Below are positions 16,708 to 25,028 of a DNA stretch of 64,000 nucleotides, piece after piece (within the stretch, counting starts at the first letter, position 1; every line of letters starts with the position of its first letter). The notes under the pieces are model-generated. The model was not told the DNA's origin and searched no databases. It saw only the letters and a program-made list of their open reading frames with translations. Source of the stretch: Niastella caeni (GTDB taxonomy: Bacteria > Bacteroidota > Bacteroidia > Chitinophagales > Chitinophagaceae); NCBI RefSeq assembly GCF_004834005.1, contig NZ_STFF01000009.1, positions 1 to 64,000 on the forward strand. Reading direction: 5' to 3'. The position numbers and the translations under genes were made by a program.

Positions 16708-17847
16708 ATGGGCGAGATTACAACGTTTTTTATTACCTGGTGGCCTTGGATTCTGTTTTCATTGTTTTGCCTGGTTACATTAATCCAGATAATTTACTAT
16801 ATAGCTTTTTTCAGACGGGTGGCATTTTATAAATCGGCACCCAAAGCGAAGTCGCAAACCCATCCGGTAAGCATTATCGTATGTGCCCGCGATGAAGCCA
16901 ATAACCTTACCAAATATTTACCCGGGGTACTGGTGCAAACCTACCCAACCACGCATGAGCTGATTGTGGTGAACCACAATAGCCAGGATGAAACGCGCTA
17001 CCTGTTAGATGAATTTAAAAAGACCTTCAAAAACCTGCAGGCCATTAACCTGGAGCAGGAAGCGCTGGGCATTCCCGGTAAAAAATACCCGCTTTCTATT
17101 GGCATTAAAGAAGCCAAACACGAAATATTACTGCTCACCGATGCCGACTGCGTACCCGCATCGGAATTCTGGTTACAAAAAATGCAGGATGCGTACCAGG
17201 ACGGGATTGAGATTGTGCTTGGCTATGGCGCGTACAACAAAAAGCCTGGCATTTTGAACAAGCTCATCCGCTTTGAAGCCTTTCATTCTGCCCTGCAATA
17301 CATGTCGTTTGCCCTGGCCGGTAAGCCGTATATGGGCGTGGGTAGAAACCTGTCGTATAAACGCGAATTGTTCTTTCGCACCAAAGGCTTTTCTTCCATC
17401 AACCACGTGGCCAGCGGCGATGATGACCTTTTCATTAACCAGGTAGCTACCAAACACAATGTGAATGTGGTGTTAGACCCCGAAGCGTTCACCCTATCTG
17501 AACCCAAACGCAAGTTCAGCGACTGGATCCGCCAGAAGAACCGCCACTACAGCACCGGCAAATTCTATAAACCGGTCCATAAATTCTTACTGGGATTATA
17601 CTCCACCTCTCACTTTTTCCTATATCCCCTTTTTGTACTATGCCTGTTGTTCTTCGACTGGCGCATAACACTGGGCGTATTTGGCCTGCGCTTTATTTGG
17701 CAGGCGGTGATCTATTATAACGCCATGAAAAAGATGAATGAAAAAGATCTTTTTTATTGGTGGTGGATATTAGATGTGTGGATGTTCATACATTATTTCA
17801 TCTTTGCTCCTTCAATATGGAGAAAGCCCAACAAAAACTGGAACTGA
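16708..17847 (+). CDS. Membrane-bound family 2 glycosyltransferase
   Basis: This predicted processive or single-step GT-A glycosyltransferase transfers a sugar from a nucleotide donor at the inner membrane. The ATG at 16708 is preferred over an in-frame GTG at 16687. A first membrane span (FITWWPWILFSLFCLVTLI) precedes the catalytic domain. That domain has SIIVCARDEANNL, the DxD-like TDADCVP (about 145), SGDDDLF, and QKNRHYSTG, which resembles the QxxRW motif. Two or three spans follow. The acceptor is unknown. Its last 31 bases overlap rsmG, which implies translational coupling. Confidence 0.88.
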   Translation: MGEITTFFITWWPWILFSLFCLVTLIQIIYYIAFFRRVAFYKSAPKAKSQTHPVSIIVCARDEANNLTKYLPGVLVQTYPTTHELIVVNHNSQDETRYLLDEFKKTFKNLQAINLEQEALGIPGKKYPLSIGIKEAKHEILLLTDADCVPASEFWLQKMQDAYQDGIEIVLGYGAYNKKPGILNKLIRFEAFHSALQYMSFALAGKPYMGVGRNLSYKRELFFRTKGFSSINHVASGDDDLFINQVATKHNVNVVLDPEAFTLSEPKRKFSDWIRQKNRHYSTGKFYKPVHKFLLGLYSTSHFFLYPLFVLCLLFFDWRITLGVFGLRFIWQAVIYYNAMKKMNEKDLFYWWWILDVWMFIHYFIFAPSIWRKPNKNWN

Positions 17848-18467
17848 TCACTAAGTATTTCAGTGATTTTACCCCTGTTCAGCTACAACAGTTCAACGCA
17901 TTGGATGAATTGTATACCGACTGGAACAGCAAGATCAACGTTATTTCGCGTAAAGACCTGGAAAGCCTGTACGAAAAGCATGTACTGCATTCATTAAGCA
18001 TTGCAGCGGCTTTTGAATTTGCGGCCGGCTCTACCATTGTCGACCTCGGCACAGGCGGCGGTTTCCCGGGTATACCACTCGCCATCTTTTTTCCCGAAGT
18101 AAAGTTTCACCTCATCGACAGCATTGGGAAGAAGATTAAAGTGGTGAACGCGGTGGCGGAAGCGCTTGACCTGAAGAATGTTACTACACACCATAGCCGC
18201 ATTGAAGACATCAAAGACAGGAAATTTGACTTTGTAGTATCAAGAGCGGTTGCACCACTGAAAGATCTATGGAAATGGTCGAAGCCATTGCTGAAGAAAC
18301 CCTCGCCCAACAGCGGCAATCAGCAACCGGGATTGATCTGCCTGAAAGGCGGCGACCTGGCTACGGAGATCTCGGAAAGCGGCTGCCGCCCGCGCGTTAT
18401 GGAAGTGTTTGAAATATTTGGAGAAGAATATTTTAAGGAGAAGTACCTGTTATATGTTCCTTCCTGA
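17817..18467 (+). CDS. rsmG: 16S rRNA (guanine527-N7)-methyltransferase
   Basis: RsmG (GidB) methylates N7 of G527 in 16S rRNA using S-adenosylmethionine. The 216-residue protein starts at the ATG at 17817 (MEKAQQKLELITKYFSDF), inside the end of the glycosyltransferase gene. The upstream in-frame start at 17757 would add 20 residues copied from the overlap. The SAM-binding loop is IVDLGTGGGFPGIPLAI, followed by the acidic strand HLIDSIGKK and the family motif VVSRAVAPL. Length and motifs match the family. The overlap with an envelope glycosyltransferase is probably only compact packing. Confidence 0.95.
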   Translation: MEKAQQKLELITKYFSDFTPVQLQQFNALDELYTDWNSKINVISRKDLESLYEKHVLHSLSIAAAFEFAAGSTIVDLGTGGGFPGIPLAIFFPEVKFHLIDSIGKKIKVVNAVAEALDLKNVTTHHSRIEDIKDRKFDFVVSRAVAPLKDLWKWSKPLLKKPSPNSGNQQPGLICLKGGDLATEISESGCRPRVMEVFEIFGEEYFKEKYLLYVPS

Positions 18468-18494
18468 TAAAGTGAAACTTTTGTGAACTATATG

Positions 18495-18600
18495 GCCGTT
18501 GCAGGTTGCAGGATACAGGGTGCCGGGTACCGGGCTTTTATTTCAAAGCTGCGTACCAGCAGGCATGAGCCTGATATTGAACCCTTGTAACCTGTAACGG
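18495..18600. repeat. Intergenic palindromic element, GTTACAGG family
   Basis: CCGTTGCAGG near the left end and CCTGTAACGG at the right end are imperfect inverted repeats. Between them are GGGTGCCGGGTACCGGGC and similar words. The element separates rsmG from the response regulator gene. Confidence 0.5.
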
Positions 18601-18690
18601 CATTTAACGAGTACCCGGAAACCGGCAACAGCTTTCAAAACTACCGTAAAGTGGTATTTTACGTTTCGGCAAAAAACTGAACTTTGTACT

Positions 18691-19335
18691 ATGATGGATA
18701 TAACTGTATGTATCGTAGATGATACAAAAGATATTCGATCTGCGCTTGAACAGATCGTTACGATGTCGGAAGGATACCGGTTATTGGGAAGTTGTGCATC
18801 GGCGGAAGAAGCGCTGGTAAAAATTCCCGATCTGAAGCCGAACATTGTGCTGATGGATATTAACCTGGGCGAAGGAGAAAGTGGCATTGATGTGGTGAAG
18901 CAACTGAAGGCAGATTACCCTGACATCCTGTTTATGATGTGTACGGTGTATGAAGACGATGAAAAGATTTTTGAGGCATTGACTGCAGGCGCCAGCGGAT
19001 ACATACTTAAAAAAACAGCACCACATAAATTATTGGAAGCCATTAGAGAATTACAGGAAGGCGGCGCTCCCATGAGCAGCCAGATAGCCCGTAAAGTGGT
19101 GCAGGCATTTCAACAAAAAGCAGCGGGGGCAGAAGCTGTAGAGAACTCACTCAGTGTTTTATCGAACCGGGAGAAAGAAATCCTGGAATTACTGGCAAAA
19201 GGCATGTTGTACAAGGAAATTGCCGCCAGTTTATTCATCAGCCAGGAAACAGTGCGCAAACACGTATATCACATATACGAAAAATTACATGTTAATAACC
19301 GCGTAGAAGCTATCAATAAGTTCTTTGGCCGTTAA
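18691..19335 (+). CDS. NarL/FixJ-family response regulator (orphan)
   Basis: This two-component transcription factor has 214 residues. The receiver domain (1-120) has the acidic pair DD at 10-11, the phosphoacceptor Asp56 in VLMDINLGEGESG, and the conserved Lys in ILKKTAP. A linker leads to a LuxR-type helix-turn-helix (about 152-210): LSNREKEILELLAKGMLYKE, then ISQETVRKHVYHIYEKLHV. No histidine kinase gene is adjacent, so the partner lies elsewhere. A palindromic element and about 220 bases separate it from rsmG, so it probably has its own promoter. Targets are unknown. Confidence 0.93.
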   Translation: MMDITVCIVDDTKDIRSALEQIVTMSEGYRLLGSCASAEEALVKIPDLKPNIVLMDINLGEGESGIDVVKQLKADYPDILFMMCTVYEDDEKIFEALTAGASGYILKKTAPHKLLEAIRELQEGGAPMSSQIARKVVQAFQQKAAGAEAVENSLSVLSNREKEILELLAKGMLYKEIAASLFISQETVRKHVYHIYEKLHVNNRVEAINKFFGR

Positions 19336-19510
19336 AATTTTTTTATACCCTTAACTCAATGCAGCAGGTTTCAACAGCAAAATTACCCACAAAGTAGTAT
19401 TGTTTTTATTATAATACGATCCTAGCTTTGTGTCTGGTTGTCACATCAAATACTTACATGCCATTCAACCTTCCCTGTGCTCTGTTACTCAATAACCTTA
19501 TTACTTAAGA

Positions 19511-19539
19511 GGTCGTTCTTCATAGAACGGCCTTTTTTG
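19511..19539 (+). terminator. Terminator downstream of the response regulator
   Basis: GGTCGTTCT and AGAACGGCC form a nine-base stem with one G-U pair and a CATA-type loop, followed by TTTTTTG. It is about 175 bases after the response regulator stop. Confidence 0.75.
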
Positions 19540-19560
19540 TCAATGTGACAATGTGATAAT

Positions 19561-19593
19561 GAAAAAACCGTGTCACGGTTCTCATGACACGGT
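19561..19593 (-). terminator. Terminator of the M1 peptidase
   Basis: ACCGTGTCA (19567-19575) pairs perfectly with TGACACGGT (19585-19593). On the minus strand the hairpin is followed by a run of T. It lies 44 bases beyond the peptidase stop, back to back with the plus-strand terminator. Confidence 0.75.
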
Positions 19594-19636
19594 CTCTTAT
19601 TAGCGGGCGATTCTATCACATTATCATATTATCTGA

Positions 19637-21658
19637 TTACCAGGGGATATCCAGTTTGTTATTCTTCCTCTCAACATCGGCTAACCGCATGGTAGGGTCA
19701 ATTTCAATGACCTTCAGGTCGGTGAGTTTGCGATTGATCTCAAACGTATACTGCGGGTGCGTCCATTTCCAGGGTTCATATACGTTCCGGGGAATAGAAG
19801 CATCTTCAACCGGCTTCTGCCCAAACATCAGGTACATGGGCACATAGGCCATCAGCTTGCTGCCATCTTTGAACTGAATCAATACGTCTATAGGCATAGG
19901 CATATTGCCAATGCGTTTTATCCTGATCTTGCTTTTGCCACCTTCTTCCCACAAACTATCTATACCGTAATCGATCGTTTTGGTAGTATTTACAAAATAC
20001 TCCCGGTACCAGTCTAATTTCATATCACTGGCCTTCTCCGCAACACGAATAAAATCATTTACGTTAGGGTGTTTAAAGCGCCATTGATTGTAATAATCTA
20101 TCAGGATCTTATCTCGAACCGGTGCGCCAACAATATAACCCAGTTGCTCAAGGAAAACCTCCCCTTTTGCATAGGAAGCGAGGCTATAGGCGAAGTTGCT
20201 CTCAAAATGATCAGCATGTGTGGTAAGGGGTTCTTCCATGTGGCTGGCCACCAGGCCAAAATAGCCATCGTACCCATCTTCGTGCGGATTGGCTTTACCT
20301 AAAAACGAATTGCTTCCTGCGAGTGAATCAACCAGCACTTTTTTACGCGGACCAGTTCCAACAATGTTTTCTGTGACTTTTGAATTGGTAACCGTCTGGT
20401 AGTAGTTGGTCACCAGCGAAGAAGCATAACTGGTAAAGCCTTCATCCATCCAGGCATATTCCGATTCGTTGGTGCCCAGCATCATCTGGTACCAACTGTG
20501 CATCCACTCATGAATAGCGGTGCTTATACTGGGACCGAATAACAGCGTACCCATCGGGTATTCCATACCGCCATCGCCCCCTTGTATAAACGAATATTGT
20601 TTGTAGGGATATGCGCCAAACTTCTTTTCAATGTATGGCAATACGATCACTGCCGCATCGGCCACGCGTTTCCATTTCTCATCGAAATCCTGGATGTATT
20701 TTTCTGCATTGGCAAAAGCTTTGCGATCGTTATCGGGCAATGCATTATACTTTTGCGTCAACAGTGTGGTATCGCGGTTATAAATAACATGTATAACCGG
20801 GCCGTTGGCAATAGTGCGGGTCAAATGCACATAATCAGGATCGGCAGCCCACATAAAGTCGTGTACATTGGGCGCCACAAAACGCCAGGTAAGGGTAGAA
20901 CCTGTTGAAGCAGGCACTTTAATGCCGGCATCCTGATAACCAAAACCAACCTGGTTGGCATTTTGCAAATAGCCGCTTCCACCGATCATATATTTTTTAT
21001 CGATGGTGATGTTCACTTCATAATCGCCCCACACGCCATAAAACTCACGGGCAATATAAGGCGTAGGATGCCAGCCTTCGTAATCGTATTCGCACATTTT
21101 GGGGTACCATTGGCTCATGGAATATCGCACGCCGGTTTGCGGATTATCGCGGCCACTGCGCCGAACCTGCAAGGGCACCTGCGCTTCGAAATCCATGTCA
21201 AAAACCACTTTGGCTTTGGGAGCTATGGGTTGTGAAAGGAATACTTCAAGAATGGTTTCCTGCACATTATATTTCTGAGCAGCGCCATTCATTTTCAGGG
21301 AAAGAATTTTTTGATAACCAATTTCATCTTCCTTCAGGTTCAAAATGCGGTCCTTCACCCGCGGGTCCCAGTCGGCCCGGTTGTTCACCCGCTTCTGGCC
21401 TAATACGCGGCTGCGGTTATCCATCATGCTGTTGGGCTGAAAGGCGTTCCAGTATAAATGGTAAAATACTTTTTTGAGGGTATCGGGAGAGTTATTGGTA
21501 TACTCTAACCGTTGTTTACCGGTAAACCGGTTGGTGGTTACGTTCATGGCAATGTCCATCGTATACTTTACCCGTTGTTGCCACCTGTCGGGTTGCGCCC
21601 ATGCTACTGCGGTTAACAGAACAAAAGTTACCAGCGTACAAACCTTTTTACGCATCAT
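19637..21658 (-). CDS. Secreted M1-family metallopeptidase
   Basis: The 673-residue zinc aminopeptidase relative has a signal peptide (MMRKKVCTLVTFVLL to VAWAQ), so it is periplasmic or exported. The substrate-recognition motif is GGMEYPMG in place of GxMEN. The zinc site is HEWMH (about residues 383-387), with the third ligand in WMDEGFTSY about 20 residues later. The N-terminal beta domain (RFTGKQRLEYTNNSPDTLKK) and the helical C-terminal region are both present. It likely trims peptides from protein degradation outside the cytoplasm. The gene stands alone, with a terminator downstream and a roughly 440-base gap upstream. Confidence 0.93.
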   Translation of the reverse strand: MMRKKVCTLVTFVLLTAVAWAQPDRWQQRVKYTMDIAMNVTTNRFTGKQRLEYTNNSPDTLKKVFYHLYWNAFQPNSMMDNRSRVLGQKRVNNRADWDPRVKDRILNLKEDEIGYQKILSLKMNGAAQKYNVQETILEVFLSQPIAPKAKVVFDMDFEAQVPLQVRRSGRDNPQTGVRYSMSQWYPKMCEYDYEGWHPTPYIAREFYGVWGDYEVNITIDKKYMIGGSGYLQNANQVGFGYQDAGIKVPASTGSTLTWRFVAPNVHDFMWAADPDYVHLTRTIANGPVIHVIYNRDTTLLTQKYNALPDNDRKAFANAEKYIQDFDEKWKRVADAAVIVLPYIEKKFGAYPYKQYSFIQGGDGGMEYPMGTLLFGPSISTAIHEWMHSWYQMMLGTNESEYAWMDEGFTSYASSLVTNYYQTVTNSKVTENIVGTGPRKKVLVDSLAGSNSFLGKANPHEDGYDGYFGLVASHMEEPLTTHADHFESNFAYSLASYAKGEVFLEQLGYIVGAPVRDKILIDYYNQWRFKHPNVNDFIRVAEKASDMKLDWYREYFVNTTKTIDYGIDSLWEEGGKSKIRIKRIGNMPMPIDVLIQFKDGSKLMAYVPMYLMFGQKPVEDASIPRNVYEPWKWTHPQYTFEINRKLTDLKVIEIDPTMRLADVERKNNKLDIPW

Positions 21659-22096
21659 TTCGAGAGGTTTTATATAAAAATAGTTTTCCAGATCGGAAGG
21701 TAGGGAAAAAAGAAAAATGATAATTAGTTATAAGTTATAACCGGCTTATAGTAATGAGGGTTAGCGGTACAGCCAAAAGCGGCTGATTAGATTGCCGGTC
21801 ATTTCTCTTTTAATGGTTTTAGGGTTTGATGGCTGCGATGGCCTGGCATGCCAGGTTTCGGGTTCCTGTGAATACTCATAAAGCCTATTATTCAACGCTC
21901 AACCTTCAAGCAACCTGCCGGCCGGCCTTGATTCGCCGAAGCTTCGCGAAGGCGCAGCAGGCGGGTTCAGCCATCAAACAATCCAAAAATAAAGGGGACT
22001 AACCTTTTTGGTCAGTCCCAATTATATTGTGAATAGAATATTTTCAGGAGGCTTCACTTACTACTCATTCCCTTTCCCTCCCCTACTCGCCACTAG
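21659..22096. other. Intergenic region with palindromes, no gene seen
   Basis: This stretch holds an AGTTATAAGTTATAAC repeat near 21728, a GC-rich palindrome around CGCCGAAGCTTCGCGAAGGCG (about 21933-21953), flanked by CCTGCCGGCC and GCAGGCGGG words, and a terminator-like hairpin at 21994-22019. I see no reading frame with coding character. Confidence 0.5.
21994..22019 (-). terminator. Probable terminator of the PepSY-like gene
   Basis: GGGACTAACC and GGTCAGTCCC form a stem with one mismatch around five T. On the minus strand it is followed by TTTATTTTTGG. It lies 78 bases after the PepSY-like gene stop. Confidence 0.55.
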
Positions 22097-22552
22097 CTAT
22101 AATTTTATATTATCTCTCAGCAGCCGGCCATTGGGGTCAAAGAACAGGTGCTTTTTTTGAATATCGTTCTTCTCTATTTCAACACGGTATTGGGTTTTTT
22201 CTTCCTTCATGGCTATCTTATATACGTTTTTTATAGTCCATTCTTCAGCATATTTACTTTTTTGAAATCCGTCTTTAACGGCATCAGGCAATTCGGCCTC
22301 AGGTATTTTGTTTTCCGTGTTTTGCCAAAAGCCTTTATTGGTGAACTTTGCTTCGTAGTGAGCATTATTTAAATCGAAAGAAGCGGTAAATCCGCTTAAG
22401 CGATCGCGCCATTCTATGTTAGTGGCCATGGGGTATTTACTTCTGAATGCTTCGGTTACTTCAGCAGGTACTTTACGCACCTGCGCATGACCGGTACTGT
22501 ATAAGGTAACTGCAACACAAAGCGCCAGACAGTAATAAATAATTTTTTTCAT
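22097..22552 (-). CDS. Secreted PepSY-like protein
   Basis: The 151-residue protein starts at the ATG at 22552 (MKKIIYYCLALCVAV), whose signal peptide ends at GHAQ. An in-frame ATG at 22585 would spoil the signal. The mature part consists of two PepSY-like (PF11396-type) repeats with YPMATNIEWRDRLSGFTASF and YEAKFTNKGFWQNTENKI. Such proteins are small periplasmic or surface proteins in Bacteroidota. Some resemble beta-lactamase-inhibitor folds, but the function is not established. It stands alone between repeat-rich gaps. Confidence 0.8.
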   Translation of the reverse strand: MKKIIYYCLALCVAVTLYSTGHAQVRKVPAEVTEAFRSKYPMATNIEWRDRLSGFTASFDLNNAHYEAKFTNKGFWQNTENKIPEAELPDAVKDGFQKSKYAEEWTIKNVYKIAMKEEKTQYRVEIEKNDIQKKHLFFDPNGRLLRDNIKL

Positions 22553-22627
22553 ACTAATTGAGTATTTATGGAGTTTACCATGCAAATTTCAAACCCTGAT
22601 GTGAAAAAGAAAAGCTAAAAATCAATG

Positions 22628-22773
22628 AGCAAATTTAAAAATTTGCAAATGTGCAAATGAAAGGCAAATACGAAGGGGAAGGTATAATAGGAACAGCATG
22701 CCTTACTTGAACATAATTAATAGAATTGCTGTATTTAATTTGTACATTTTCGCATTTGCTAATTTTCGCGTTT
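22628..22773. repeat. GCAAAT-family inverted-repeat element
   Basis: The left end reads GCAAATTTAAAAATTTGC followed by AAATGTGCAAATG. The right end has ACATTTTCGCATTTGC followed by TAATTTTCGCG, roughly the inverse. The element fills the space between the PepSY-like gene and rsmI. The same words occur at 23446-23490, 24517-24553, 24990-25028, 32538-32580, 34264-34320 and 37109-37150. Confidence 0.5.
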
Positions 22774-23438
22774 CATTCCTTTCCTGCAACTACAATTACA
22801 ATTTCTCCCTTAACATCCTTTTTTTGAAAATGTTCAACTAATTCCTGCAACGTGCCATGGGCATTTTCTTCAAACATCTTTGTTAGCTCGCGACTAACGC
22901 AGCACTGCCTGTCGGCGCCGAAGTATTGAACAAACTCCTGCAGGGTTTTAAGCAGGCGGTGAGGCGATTCATAAATGATCATGGTACGATCTTCTTCGGC
23001 CAGCCTTTTTAACATCGTTTGCCGGCCTTTCTTGGGAGGAAGGAAACCTTCAAATACAAAGCGGTTCATGGGAAGACCGCTATTCACTAGTGCCGGCACA
23101 AATGCGGTGGCGCCCGGCAGACACTCTACCTTAATACCACGCTTTATACATTCGCGTACCAGTAAGAATGCGGCGTCGGAGATACCCGGTGTACCTGCAT
23201 CCGACACCATGGCCATCGTCTTACCTTCCAGCAACTGGTTGATAAGATGTTGTAATACCTGGTGCTCGTTATGCTGGTGATAGGCCGTCAATGGCCGGGA
23301 GATCTGGTAGTGATTTAATAATTTACCCGACGTGCGTGTATCTTCAGCCAGGATCAGATCAACATGCTTCAACACCTCCAGGGCCCTGAGCGTAATATCC
23401 TGCAAATTGCCTATCGGCGTAGGAACAAGATAAAGCAT
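22773..23438 (-). CDS. rsmI: 16S rRNA (cytidine1402-2'-O)-methyltransferase
   Basis: RsmI 2'-O-methylates C1402 in the ribosomal P site using SAM. The 221-residue protein has the tetrapyrrole-methylase fold: LYLVPTPIGNLQDITLRALE at the N-terminus, LAEDTRTSGKLL, the glycine-rich VSDAGTPGISD, and PGATAFVPALVNSGL. Near the C-terminus are YESPHRLLKTL and SRELTKMFEE. It lacks the extra C-terminal helical region of the E. coli protein (286 residues), which is usual in shorter homologues. The purS-pssA pair precedes it on the same strand, 58 bases away across a hairpin repeat. Confidence 0.95.
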   Translation of the reverse strand: MLYLVPTPIGNLQDITLRALEVLKHVDLILAEDTRTSGKLLNHYQISRPLTAYHQHNEHQVLQHLINQLLEGKTMAMVSDAGTPGISDAAFLLVRECIKRGIKVECLPGATAFVPALVNSGLPMNRFVFEGFLPPKKGRQTMLKRLAEEDRTMIIYESPHRLLKTLQEFVQYFGADRQCCVSRELTKMFEENAHGTLQELVEHFQKKDVKGEIVIVVAGKE

Positions 23439-23462
23439 ACTTCAATAGGCAAATTTTCAAAT

Positions 23463-23490
23463 AGCAAATCCCGACGGGTCGGGACTTGCT
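23463..23490. repeat. CCCGAC-nnn-GTCGGG hairpin element
   Basis: AGCAAATCCCGACGGGTCGGGACTTGCT (given as two halves: AGCAAATCCCGAC and GGGTCGGGACTTGCT) is a near-perfect palindrome between purS and rsmI. Relatives lie at 34282-34320 and 46867-46905. Confidence 0.6.
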
Positions 23491-23496
23491 TATAAT

Positions 23497-23742
23497 CTAA
23501 TTAACTATGATTTCGAAATACTCCATTACCGGATTCGCGAGTAATTTCCTGGAGGCTTCTTCGGCAATTGCTTTTGCCTGATCAGGGGTGCTGGCTTCTA
23601 CCTGCAGGGTGATATTTTTACCTACCCGAACATCCTGAATATTGCCTAATCCCAGATTTTGTAATCCACCCATTACGGCTTTTCCCTGCGGATCGAGCAA
23701 TTCTTTTAACGGCATTACCTTCACCTGAACTGTATAGGTCAT
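23497..23742 (-). CDS. purS: Phosphoribosylformylglycinamidine synthase subunit PurS
   Basis: PurS is the small bridging subunit of the three-part FGAM synthase (PurS-PurQ-PurL) that acts in purine biosynthesis. It helps pass ammonia from PurQ to PurL. The 81-residue length and motifs LDPQGKAVMGGLQNLGLGNI and VRVGKNITLQVEA fit the family well. Its start overlaps the pssA stop by four bases (ATGA), so the two are translationally coupled. purL and purQ are not in the window. Confidence 0.93.
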   Translation of the reverse strand: MTYTVQVKVMPLKELLDPQGKAVMGGLQNLGLGNIQDVRVGKNITLQVEASTPDQAKAIAEEASRKLLANPVMEYFEIIVN

Positions 23743-24503
23743 GTGGTTTTATTTTTGAAGGCCAAAGATAAGATGATGTAAAGAATAAATACAACCGGTA
23801 CTGCCAACCATTTTAATAATATGGCAGCTATTATGGTTGCCAGCAGCAAAATCAGCTTGGGTAAATTACTTTTTACTGAAAAGTTTTTAAATTTCAGCGC
23901 CATCAGCGGCAAATTACTTACCATTAAATAGCTCACCACCACAATAATACCATACCACAGCCATTTGTTCTGCATTAAATTGACCGCGTCTGGATTTTCA
24001 GAATAAAAATAAATAAGCGGGAAAGAGGCGATTAACAGCCCAACAGCGGGCGTAGGCACGCCTTTGAAACCATATTGCTGCGAATCGTCGATGTTAAACT
24101 TGGCCAACCGGTACGCCGCTGCACAGGAAATTATGAAGGCAGGCATCAGCCATATTACGGGCACTCCCATACCACCGGGCGTTGCAGCATAACTTTTCAG
24201 CAAAAACTGGTAAACGATCATCCCCGGCGCTACGCCAAAGCTCACCACATCGGCCAGGGAATCGAGTTGTTTACCCATGGCAGAAGTGGCATTAAATAAA
24301 CGGGCAACAAATCCATCTAAAAAATCAACTACAGCGGCCAATGCAATGAACAGGGAGCCCATCCATATTTTTTCAGGAATTTGTAAATACTGTGCGTCCT
24401 GATCATCACTCACTATAATAATTCCATTCTGAAGTATATAAACAATTGCGATACAGCCAAAGAACAAATTTATCAGCGTGAACAGGTTTGGAATATGTTT
24501 CAT
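23739..24503 (-). CDS. pssA: CDP-diacylglycerol-serine O-phosphatidyltransferase
   Basis: This integral membrane enzyme makes phosphatidylserine, the precursor of phosphatidylethanolamine, from CDP-diacylglycerol and serine. The 254-residue protein starts at the ATG at 24503 (MKHIPNLFTLINLFFG). An in-frame ATG at 24551 lies in a repeat and is rejected. The CDP-alcohol phosphatidyltransferase signature DG-x2-AR-x8-G-x3-D-x3-D is complete in DGFVARLFNATSAMGKQLDS followed by LAD. About eight membrane spans are predicted. The four-base overlap with purS indicates one transcript. The decarboxylase gene psd is not here. Confidence 0.94.
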   Translation of the reverse strand: MKHIPNLFTLINLFFGCIAIVYILQNGIIIVSDDQDAQYLQIPEKIWMGSLFIALAAVVDFLDGFVARLFNATSAMGKQLDSLADVVSFGVAPGMIVYQFLLKSYAATPGGMGVPVIWLMPAFIISCAAAYRLAKFNIDDSQQYGFKGVPTPAVGLLIASFPLIYFYSENPDAVNLMQNKWLWYGIIVVVSYLMVSNLPLMALKFKNFSVKSNLPKLILLLATIIAAILLKWLAVPVVFILYIILSLAFKNKTT

Positions 24504-24516
24504 TATGCAAAATAAT

Positions 24517-24553
24517 TTAATGTGCAAATTAGCAAATACGAAAATGTGCAAAT
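24517..24553. repeat. Left inverted repeat of the four-helix gene
   Basis: The words ATTAGCAAAT and GAAAATGTGCAAAT appear here in this order. They recur in reverse complement at 24990-25028 on the far side of the four-helix-bundle gene. Confidence 0.6.
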
Positions 24554-24588
24554 GAATACAAGAAATGTAAAGTAAATAACTAAAAAGA

Positions 24589-24945
24589 TTATTTCTTTTT
24601 TGATGTTGACAGAATTTTCCCTAATATTTTATGAATTTCTTCCAATTTCATAATTAGCGTTTTACATTCTGGGTAATTAGGTGAATATTCACATAACATA
24701 AGCCAATATTGTGTTTCTTCCGCCTCTTTTGCCGACACTTTCATTTTATGAATAAAATCGTCCTTACTTTCCGCACTTTGTGCCTCCATGGCGTTTGCAC
24801 CTATTGAAGTTGCGGATTTTAATAGCTGATTGGCTATTATAAATTTTCTGACTGCATGTAGGTTTTCACAATAATCTATAACCAACAATGAGAAATCAAA
24901 TGAAAGTTTAAGAATGGGATTATGTACAAATAGCTCCTTTTGCAT
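24589..24945 (-). CDS. Four-helix bundle protein (S23/23S rRNA-IVS type)
   Basis: The 118-residue protein belongs to the family first found as open reading frames inside 23S rRNA intervening sequences (TIGR02436-type), which also resembles the Avd accessory protein of retroelements. Family marks are LLKSATSIGANAMEAQSAES and FIHKMKVSAKEAEETQYWL. These small helical proteins form pentamers and bind nucleic acid in the studied cases. Their cellular role is unclear. Here the gene is not in an rRNA operon. It lies between pssA and an aminopeptidase gene, closely flanked by inverted repeats, which suggests that the gene and its flanks moved as a unit. No reverse transcriptase or variable repeat is nearby. 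Confidence 0.9.
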   Translation of the reverse strand: MQKELFVHNPILKLSFDFSLLVIDYCENLHAVRKFIIANQLLKSATSIGANAMEAQSAESKDDFIHKMKVSAKEAEETQYWLMLCEYSPNYPECKTLIMKLEEIHKILGKILSTSKKK

Positions 24946-24989
24946 AAAACTAATTTTTGATTAACAAAAGTTGCTACTAGTTCGAGCTT

Positions 24990-25028
24990 ACCCCATTTGC
25001 ACATTTTCAAATTTGCACATTTGCTAAT
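24990..25028. repeat. Right inverted repeat of the four-helix gene
   Basis: ATTTGCACATTTTC followed by AAATTTGCACATTTGCTAAT is the reverse complement of the repeat at 24517-24553, with one extra GTGCAAATTT word. Confidence 0.6.

Noticed and set aside
24589..24945. Avd accessory gene of a diversity-generating retroelement
   Set aside because: The fold is related, but no reverse transcriptase, template repeat or variable target gene is seen nearby.
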